From the NCBI GenBank assembly GCA_023101885.1, contig JALPQD010000409.1, positions 434,001-498,000 of the forward strand: a stretch of DNA of 64,000 nucleotides, given 5' to 3'. The position numbers and the translations under genes are program-made. The notes below the pieces were generated by a model. It saw nothing but the letters and a program-made list of their open reading frames with translations. It was not told the origin of the DNA and did not search any database. This stretch comes from Typhlomys cinereus. Its lineage: Eukaryota; Chordata; Mammalia; Rodentia; Platacanthomyidae. Below are positions 57,535 to 64,000 of the stretch, one piece after another (positions within the stretch are counted from its first letter, which is position 1; every line of letters starts with the position of its first letter).

Positions 57535-59479
57535 CTCACTGAGTTAAAGAGTAAAGCTAGAGAGATGTCTCAGAGATTAAAGCCTTCGATTTGGAAATAA
57601 AGAACCTGAATTCAGATCCTCGGATCCCACATAAAAATGCTGCACTTTCAGCCCTAGAAGGCAGAGCCTAGGAAATCCCATAGTAAAGCAATGAAGTAGA
57701 GAAATCCAGGATGATTCCCAATGTCACCCTGAAGCCTCCACAGGCACACATAGACTCAAAGTGCCATCCTGTACACACATGCACACACAGACACATACAT
57801 GCACACAGAAAGGGTGGCCTACATTAGGGGTACTGACACATGAGGGATAACTCAGGGGTATAACACTGAAGGAAGTGGCTCCCCTTCCCACAGCCAAATA
57901 TCAACATTGTCTCTGTGAGGGATGCGACTTCGTCATGAGATCTCCCCCCTTGCACAGTGAAATGCTGATAGGTCCAATTGTGCATAGGTTTTAAATAGAA
58001 AAAATCAACTGTGGAGAGATCGTGGGTGCAATAGCCATCTCAGCAATATACATTTTAAAAAGAAGAGAACGAAGAATGAAGAAGCAGACAAAAACTGTGC
58101 ACAGACAAAGCAAAGGGAAGAGAGGCATCGGAAAACCTTCTCCTTTGAACTAACCAGAGCAGCCCCAGGAGTCAGGAAAAGCCTGGGGACGGGGGAGCAG
58201 TCCCAGCAGTGCTCACAACGATGTGCTGCACAGGCCTTAAATAGCAAGATGGCAAGTGTGAGATGCTGTTTCTGCTTCTTAAAGGTCACTGAGTTACTAG
58301 CATGTCTCTCCAGTCGAACAATTAGCACTATCTTAATCTTCTTGAAGGACCTGGAGAAACAAGAGTTGGTACCATCTCTTCTCCAGATCTTCATTACAAA
58401 AGAAGTTAGTGCACCTTCCAATGTGTCTCTATTAGAGAGACTCTTATTCTCAATGATCCCAGTTCCTGACATGACATTTCAATAAATGTGCTTTTGCATC
58501 TTTGGATTCTGCAGCTGGCAGTTATGAACACTAGTGAAGAACAGGTGGGGAGTGGAAGAAGTCAAGGTTGACTTGATACCTGACTTGCATGGGAAAGTGC
58601 TTTGATTTTTGGCCTGGTTGTGCAACATCCCTATGTATCTTTTTGTACACCATCATCTGCTTGTAAATCTGTAAAGTTGTGTTGTTACAGAAAAGTGACC
58701 AACTGCACTCAGAGATGCAGAAAAGCAAGGTTTACATGTGCATTGGCTTGGCCCAGGGAGGATTCCTTTTTCCAGAAACTGGGTCCTGTTCTTTGTTTCA
58801 TTCATCTTCTCTAAAGTGTAACTTTCTAGCCCTGAGGATTCTTACCCAAGTAGCTCCATCCCTCCTCCTCCACAGGTGACTCAGGATTCTCACTGCATCT
58901 GGGCGGGTGAGGTTGAAAAAGCAGAAACCAGCAGAAGCCATTACCAGAAGCAGATCCAGAAAGCACAAATCACCACTCCAGTATGATTCTGTAGTGGGTT
59001 AGTGGAACAAAAGAAAAGGCTATATGCACAGAACTGGTTCTTGTTTGTACTTGTACTTGCATGTTTCTTGAACATTTACCTAAAATAAATAAATAAATAA
59101 AGGATACTCAAAGACATAAAAAGCTGTCTAGGGTAAGCATTCCACGGTAACATAGTCTTTCTACTTTGGCCAGTTGTGAGAGGTGAAGAATGTAAGCGGC
59201 AGAAGGAGGGAGAAAGTGGCACTGGTGTCTTCTGGACATGACAGGGCATATGCATCATGAATCCTGTGTGGCTCTGTTTAACTTCGAAAGACCAGTACAA
59301 AATTGGGCATATCAACATTTCGTTGTAGAAGGGGGAAGTGTTTATAAACACCACTCCTCCCTAAAGGACTAGTTGTGGTTAATGCTGACTGTTGGAAAGG
59401 AGACCACTTTCTTCAGTAGTCACTGATATTTTATCCTTGCTCCAGCAAGTGCCCAAAGCATATGCTGATTAAACTCACT

Positions 59480-59522
<43 letters not shown>

Positions 59523-60927
59523 ACACATACCATGAAGTATGAAGGAGATATGTTGAGAAGAAGAAGATTTTCAGCAGGAGGAGGGGGGATGGAATTGGGT
59601 ATTATGGGATCACATTAACTTAGAATCATTGTATACAGATATGAAACTGTCAAAGAATAAAAAAGATAAAAGAAAACATTAAAAAATTTTAAATGAATTA
59701 TAAATGAACACATACAAACAGATGAATCAGATAAGGAGGTTTCAGTAGGATATAAATATAGAATTAAATAAAGAGATAGACCCCTCCCTCACTGTTTCCT
59801 ACTTTTATTACATCTACCTTTGAATGTGCTCTTATAAAAAATAAAAAATAAAAAATAAAGAGATAGAAATACTGAAAATATAAATATAAATATTAGCAAT
59901 GGGCCAGAGATCATTCAGGAGGTGTGCTTTCCACACCTGCGTTTGATCCTCAAAACCTAGAAAAAAAAGTGAGTAATAAGAATTGGCTATACAAAACTGT
60001 CTTCTGATGACACCGACAGTGCCAAGTGTACCGACACACTCATGTACGAACAATTTTAAAAACTGGAACTAAAAAGTCCAATAAGTAAAGTAAAAAATTT
60101 GTGGAAAGTTTCACCAACAGAATAGATCAAATAATTTCACAATCCTGGAGTGTAAGCCGTGCATAATGGCCTCCTAAAGAGTATTTAGTATAGAAAGCAG
60201 CGGGGGGGGGGAGATGGAGGGAGAGTAGATTTACATGGAGGGTCCTGGAAGCATTTCCTTTGCCAGAGAGTCAAATTTAACATCAATAGTTAAAAAGACT
60301 TTAGAAATACACACCCTGACAAGGTGTGATGAAAATAGCCCTTCCCTTCTTTTATTTTTTGGCTTAAAAGTCAATAATTCCATTCTGCTTGCTAGGAAAG
60401 CATCAAGTTTTAGTAGAAGGACATGCTACAACATGGCAGCCTCATATTTCTCAAGACTGTCAGAGAGAAAAATGAGAGTGGTCTGAGAAACTATCACAGC
60501 CTAAAGGAGCCTAAAGAGACATGACAGTGAAAAGCAACAGTGTCCCTCCCAGTTGAGATTCTGAAGCAGAAAAGACAAGTAGGTAAAGAGAAAGAAAACT
60601 GACCATATCATAAATTCAAGAGAAAATGTATGAGCTCTAACACATGCTCTTGTTTATATAAGATGTTGAGAGAGAGGATATTGTATGAAAAAGATGTTAC
60701 ACTAAGATGATTTCATACATTTTGCTCAATTTTTCTGTATCCATAAAAAACTTCCCTTAAAATGATTTTTTATTTAAACTTAAGGACCAGTGAAATGACT
60801 GGCAAGTAAAGTACTTGCTTTCAAACCTAACAGCCAGAGTTGGGTCTCCAGACTCTTCTGAAAATTGTTCTCTGACTTCCTCCCATGTGCCACAGCATGC
60901 ACATGCACACTTCTCTCTCTCTGTCTC

Positions 60928-60968
<41 letters not shown>

Positions 60969-62114
60969 CTCGCTCTCTTTCTCGCTCTCTCTCCATCTGT
61001 CTCTTTCTCTGTGTGTTCCTCTTTCCTCAAATAAAAAACATCTATAAAAGAAGATCTTATCCAAATTTTAACTAACCCACATTCATAATAAAATCACCAT
61101 ATTCATCATTTTCATAAAATAGTTTAACTAAGATGTAAGGGGAAAGAAGAGTACACAAAAAGTTCAGGAAGAAGCACAGGCTGAAAAAATCCAAAAGTGA
61201 TACAAGGCTTGCATATACAAATTAATATCTACAATAAAATTTTTAGTTCGAAGCGCCTATACACTTGCAGTGCAAAATGATCATGTTCTACCTAGGAATC
61301 CTGCAGGAAATACTGCCTTGGGATCCTGATAGTTGACAAATGAATTCTAGGCATATTGGGTCTTACCTTCTGTGACTGAAAGTTTTTGTATACACCCCAG
61401 TTCTGTGAAATTTAGTTCTTTTATAACTGCTTTCTCTTCAAGAAGCTGAGAATATTTTTTGAACGAAGCTGTGAAAGAAAAAAACAGTCATTTTTTTTTC
61501 CTGGTAGCATGAGACTTAGCACTCTCTACATTGCTATCTTCTTTGTAGAAATAAAATCTACAAATGTCTAATTTCTCAATTAGTGAGGAACAGTCTGGAA
61601 AACATTCCCCATCACTCCATACTCAATGTAATCCTAGTCCTACTTACTATGACACCATAAATATTTGGAGTAGCTGGAAGATCAGTAGCTGAAAAAGGAG
61701 TGGCAGATCCATCATCATGTCTAAAAACACTTGTTCCTGCCTCCCTTCAACGTAATGCAAGAGGCACAAAAAAGGCTGGTACTGAGTAGACAGACAGATT
61801 CTTACGGTTGGGTGTAGACTGAAATTTTGAAGGGAGGAAGAAAATGGCTAATTTTGAATAGTCCTGGGTTCACTGGGAACATAAAAGAACCTGACATTGA
61901 TCGATAAGGACATTGTTTTCCTCCTCTTCTTTCCTTTGATTCTCTTTATCCCAGCTGGATCATGCTTCTCACTTTCATGTCTATCCCCATGTAAAATTAA
62001 ATCACCTCTCCTGTAGAAACTAAATTATGTCTCCTTCCTCCTCATTAACTTCTTGATTCATCACAGTCTGGTTTTTGCTTTCACAAATTTACTAAGCTAT
62101 TCTTGTGCATTCGT

Positions 62115-62170
<56 letters not shown>

Positions 62171-63392
62171 AGATGTGGGTGTGTATGAGTATGTGTGAGT
62201 ATGTGTAGGTGTAGAGGGGGCATAGAGAAAGGTACTGTGTATGCCTGTGGAGGCCCAAGAGTGACTTCAGGGATCATCTTGGATTGCTTTGTTATGGGGT
62301 TTCCCAGGCTCTGCTTTCTAGAGCCAGAAGCATAGGGCACTGCCATTTCCATCCAGGTATTTTTACATTGGATCTGGGATCTGAACTCAGGTGCTTTGGC
62401 TTGCAAAGCAAAACTCAACCCCTGGACCCTCACTACTAACCCATTTTTGAAATATGTTATCACTGATATCCTGAGACCACTCAACCAGTCATTCTCCTAT
62501 TGGACCTCCTGTGATTCTAGCTCTAGTACTCTCTCCCCTCCATGCCTCTACCACTTCTCCTTCTTGGTTTTGCCTTGACTTTCTTGCCATTGCTTCTGAT
62601 CCTCTTTGGTAAGTTTTTCTTTCTCTACTTGCTTCTTTTAAAACAGAATATTACACATGGTCCCTTCCCTATTCCTTCTCCTTTTGCTTAGTGCTCTTCC
62701 TCTATATGTTCTTGAGTTGTTGGGTGGGGCAGGGTGGTGTTTGTATCTTTGTGGGAGAGGGGAGGTTGCTGTTATTTTGCTTTTGGTATCTGATGCCTGA
62801 AAGTGAAGGACTCTTAAAACTCTGAACCTCTTTCTTAAAATCCAGATTATTATGTCTCCACTAAATACGCATATTTGAGGTTCAACTGAATGCACCCAAA
62901 ACTTAAACCATCATCCTCCAACTCAAGCCTGACACTCATTTTATATTGCCTGTTTCTTTGAATGACTTCATGAATTCTGACCTTATCAAAACAGAATATT
63001 CAGGCCATACCTTTCATCTCTGGGTCCCTTGATTCCCAGCTATTAACATTTGTTAGGATTTTGCCTCCTTGGTCCAACCTCCTTCTAGCTCCCTGTTCTA
63101 CTGCTCATTGCTAACACTTTTCCTTACAGCATATCCTCAACTGAATTATGAACTATCTCTCTAGCTTTTTGCTCTGTACCTTCATTTTCATACCTCTGCA
63201 AAAGCAATTTTTCTTTGCTTATTGGTTCAGCATTGCTGATTAAAATTATTGATGAAATATGAATGGCATACTTACTGACAAGAACAACAGAGAATAAGAT
63301 TGTCAACAGCAGGAAATATATCATTAACAAAATAGAGAGGTATCTGCAAAAACTGTGACAACCTTTGCAATGGGTGGTCTTCTTCAGAGGAA
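51672..63392 (-). CDS. Clec4a: CLEC4A-type lectin receptor gene 2, last five coding exons (first exon off the right edge)
   Basis: Exons 63276-63392, 61367-61468, 54023-54174, 53040-53155 and 51672-51813 keep the same phases as gene 1 and join into one open frame ending in TGA. They encode a membrane segment, neck and complete CRD. The first coding exon should lie beyond 64000, judging from the roughly 1.9-kb first intron of gene 1. The ITIM therefore cannot be checked, and activating or inhibitory type is unknown, though the membrane segment lacks the charged residue used by FcR-gamma-coupled relatives. The CRD has EPS, not EPN, and CYD where gene 1 has CND. The CRD exons are nearly identical to gene 1 but the neck and membrane exons are not. 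Intron 3 is 7.2 kb, against 0.85 kb in gene 1, through repeat insertion. Exact paralog identity is uncertain. Confidence 0.85.
52040..52300 (+). mobile_element. SINE with TC tract in gene 2 intron 5
   Basis: Orthologous to 19161-19480: GAGCTAAAGAGACAGCTTGA head, TC tract 52175-52271 and ATAAATAAATAAATC tail. Confidence 0.75.
53040..53155 (-). CDS. Gene 2 coding exon 5: middle of the CRD
   Basis: 116 nt, acceptor CTCCTTAG and donor GTGAGT as in gene 1. It encodes LDPYAAYYVGLWDPEG and QWRWVDQMPYNKS. Differences from gene 1 are confined to four bases in the N-terminal part and the last base of the exon, which changes the split codon from Thr to Ile. Confidence 0.92.
54023..54174 (-). CDS. Gene 2 coding exon 4: first third of the CRD
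   Basis: 152 nt with the same splice boundaries as gene 1 exon 4 and only two residue changes (V to A near the start; M to T before WKPF). It contains WSCC, HCYF and the WNQSEE helix. Frame and phases are intact. Confidence 0.92.
54750..55010 (+). mobile_element. B2-like SINE in gene 2 intron 3
   Basis: Head GTCTGGAGGGATGGTTCAGG, box GAATTCGGATCCCAGGTCCC, middle GGCAGAGCCTGGGAAATC, CA repeat at 54970-54996 and AAATAAATA tail. Confidence 0.8.
55187..55465 (+). mobile_element. B2-like SINE in gene 2 intron 3
   Basis: Head GGGGCTGGAGAAATGGCTTA, ATTTCAGATCCCAGGTCCC, CTGGTGGGCAGGGCCAGGGA and tail AAATAAAATAAAG. Same subfamily as 54750-55010. Confidence 0.8.
55930..56080 (+). mobile_element. Old L1 3' end
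   Basis: Ends with ATACGATCAAAATGCATTAT, ACATGTGTAAGATTGTCAAA and GAATAAATAAAAATG, the usual end words of old L1 copies here. How far it reaches to the left (perhaps 55560) is unclear. Confidence 0.5.
56391..56750 (+). repeat. Dispersed repeat family X, copy 3
   Basis: Same motif order as 23851-24215 and 24385-24780: CTCATGTGTTTGAATCC, GGTGGAGCCTTGCTGGAG, AAGGGGTGGGTCTTGAG, AATAAATCTCTCCTTTC and TTGTCTCACAGCATCAAG. Confidence 0.6.
56751..56955 (+). mobile_element. L1 3' UTR end fragment
   Basis: Last part of an L1 3' UTR: TGACATGCACACTAAAGAAT, a G-rich run (56788-56895), CCTATTAAGTTTGCATGAG and an A-rich tail. Confidence 0.75.
56956..57355. other. No gene recognised
   Basis: A-rich intronic sequence of gene 2. 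No supported feature. Confidence 0.3.
57355..57535 (-). mobile_element. L1 3' end, minus strand, next to a GT microsatellite
   Basis: The plus strand reads TTCTTTTATTCACTGATAGT, ACAATGAATTTAAGTCACTT and CATCCCTCCTCCCACTAAA, the complement of old L1 ends. A GT repeat follows at 57488-57530. Confidence 0.5.
57550..57815 (+). mobile_element. B2-like SINE in gene 2 intron 3
   Basis: AAGCTAGAGAGATGTCTCAG head, GAATTCAGATCCTCGGATCC, GGCAGAGCCTAGGAAATCCC and a CA-rich tail of ACATGCACACACAGACACAT type. Confidence 0.75.
57816..59430. other. No gene recognised in this part of gene 2 intron 3
   Basis: Unique-looking sequence. Two opposed reads (58249-58485 plus, 58472-58005 minus) have no recognisable domain. 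Nothing resembling a C-type lectin exon was found. Confidence 0.35.
59430..59690 (+). mobile_element. Old L1 3' end with CA microsatellite
   Basis: CTCCAGCAAGTGCCCAAAGC, ACTCACTGGGACACAC, CA repeat at 59482-59516, GGGGGGATGGAATTGGGTAT, GATATGAAACTGTCAAAGAA and TAAAAAAG end; the same layout as 49290-49540. Confidence 0.65.
59766..59867 (+). mobile_element. 72-base internal L1 3' UTR mini-insertion with perfect 15-base duplication
   Basis: AAATAAAGAGATAGA is present at 59766-59780 and again at 59853-59867. Between them lies only a piece of the L1 3' UTR (CCCCTCCCTCACTG through GAATGTGCTCTTATAA; compare 11088-11142) and an A-rich tail. The source transcript was cut both 5' and 3' of the usual ends. 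Confidence 0.85.
59895..60062 (+). mobile_element. SINE, diverged
   Basis: AATGGGCCAGAGATCATTCA head, TGCGTTTGATCCTCAAAACC box and GTCTTCTGATGACACCGACA middle match an old B2-type or related tRNA SINE. Confidence 0.55.
60063..60775. other. No gene recognised
   Basis: Gene 2 intron 3; a G run at 60203-60211. Nothing else supported. Confidence 0.3.
60776..61050 (+). mobile_element. SINE with TC tract in gene 2 intron 3
   Basis: AGGACCAGTGAAATGACTGG head, GGGTCTCCAGACTC box, CATGCACATGCACAC, then a TC tract (60911-61000) and a CAAATAAAAAAC tail. It lies about 320 bases upstream (plus sense) of the neck exon. Confidence 0.65.
61367..61468 (-). CDS. Gene 2 coding exon 3: neck
   Basis: 102 nt, one codon shorter than in gene 1, phase 1 at both ends, acceptor TTTCTTTCACAG and donor GTAAGA. 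It shares the KYSQLLEE start with gene 1 and keeps one cysteine and one sequon (NFT). Clearly homologous but much more diverged than the CRD exons. Confidence 0.86.
62105..62450 (-). mobile_element. B2-like SINE in gene 2 intron 2
   Basis: Minus-strand element: GT repeat at 62113-62168 at its tail side, then the complement of GGCAGAGCCT-type middle sequence, TGGATCTGGGATCTGAACTC and the head near 62440. Confidence 0.75.
63276..63392 (-). CDS. Gene 2 coding exon 2: juxtamembrane and membrane segment
   Basis: 117 nt, the same length and phases as the gene 1 exon, with acceptor TTTTTCTTCCAG and donor GTAAGT. It encodes a basic, cysteine-rich approach (KKTTHCKGCHSFCRY) and a hydrophobic segment around LLMIYFLLLTILFSVVLV. 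Little residue identity with gene 1 remains outside the FLLL core. The three juxtamembrane cysteines could be palmitoylation or disulfide sites (inference). Confidence 0.85.
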
Positions 63393-63724
63393 CTGGAAGA
63401 AAAACAAAATTCATTTCATGAGTTCTATCATTTCCGCTTTCTCCAATTCTCTTTTTTGTGTATGATAAACACTCAATAATAGTGTGACATTTGATATAAT
63501 AAAAAGTGCTGATAGGAAATAGTCGTGTTCATTGTGGAAAAGTTACAGAATATAGAAAATCATATACAATTATCACTGAGAATAACTGCTATTATTATGT
63601 GGTATATTTCTTTTTATCAAATTTTCAGTTGATCTGTATGTGTGTACATTTTTACACAGCTGACACTCCAAAAATTCCGATTTCTGACTATTACTTTCTT
63701 TGGCATTGATCATGACCATTTTGT

Positions 63725-63845
63725 TTGCTTTTTATTTTGAGATGGGGTTTTGCTGTGCAGCCCAGGCAGGTCTCAAACTCACAGCAATCCTCCTGTCTTA
63801 GTCTCCTGAGTTCTGGGGTTGCAGGTATGTGTCAGCACCCTGGAA
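63725..63845 (-). mobile_element. B1-like SINE remnant in gene 2 intron 1
   Basis: The plus strand reads GAGATGGGGTTTTGCTGTGC, GGTCTCAAACTCACAGCAAT and TGAGTTCTGGGGTTGCAGGT, the reverse complement of a B1/7SL-type SINE. Confidence 0.65.
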
Positions 63846-63900
63846 CAAATATTGTTTCATAGCATCATATTTTATCCAACACATCTTATGGTTGTATAAT

Positions 63901-63901
63901 G

Positions 63902-63950
<49 letters not shown>

Positions 63951-63965
63951 GTGTGTGTACCTGTG
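63901..63965. repeat. TC/TG microsatellite
   Basis: Alternating TC then TG dinucleotides at the right edge, probably the tail of another SINE that leaves the window. Confidence 0.7.
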
Positions 63966-64000
63966 TGTTTATATGTACCAGAAAGCACTTGTGTACATCT

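Noticed and set aside
58005..58485. Opposed open reads of 155 and 78 residues as a hidden gene or processed pseudogene
   Set aside because: No recognisable domain, no splice structure and no A tail with target-site duplication.

Overview
The window is mammalian genomic DNA from a rodent. Four things show this: spliced C-type lectin exons, many LINE-1 (L1) copies whose ORF1/ORF2 proteins are of rodent L1 type, tRNA-derived SINEs that begin GGCTGGAGAG.TGGCTCA and end in CA/TC microsatellites (B2-like), and a few B1-like copies. The SINE variant is not the standard mouse B2. A myomorph rodent outside mouse and rat, perhaps a dipodoid, is my guess, and it is weakly supported.

The only host genes I can support are two paralogous type II C-type lectin receptors on the minus strand, of the CLEC4A (DCIR) type. 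Gene 1 (28920 down to 18782) is complete: six coding exons with consistent splice phases give a 237-residue protein. It has an N-terminal ITIM (ITYAEV), one membrane segment, a short neck and a full carbohydrate-recognition domain (CRD) with an EPN sugar-specificity motif. Gene 2 (63392 down to 51672) lies upstream in the same orientation and runs off the right edge. Its last five coding exons are present and open, but the first (signalling) exon is outside the window. Its CRD carries EPS instead of EPN. The CRD exons and flanks form a duplicated block (about 17490-21440 against 50220-54350) that is nearly identical. The neck and membrane exons are much more diverged. This suggests partial duplication or gene conversion of the lectin head only.

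Almost everything else is repeats. From left to right: SINEs and old L1 debris (1-5500); a full-length degraded L1 (5503-11805) followed directly by a 5'-truncated L1 (11806-16660); gene 1 with repeat-filled introns (17490-29000); mixed repeats (29600-35140); an L1 nest (35140-49540); and gene 2 with a 7.2-kb repeat-rich intron (50220-64000). The nest contains a young full-length L1 (37943-44290) inside the ORF1 of an older L1, with clear target-site duplications. That L1 is spoiled only by one nonsense codon in ORF1 and one 1-base deletion in ORF2. The nest also holds an inverted (twin-primed) L1 and a large minus-strand L1.

I found no rRNA or tRNA genes, no CRISPR array, and no previously unknown gene system. 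The most interesting signals are the lectin-head homogenisation with substitutions at the ligand site, the extra cysteine in the WND motif, the L1 pair that brackets gene 1, and a 72-base L1 mini-insertion with a perfect 15-base target-site duplication. All homology statements are by eye.
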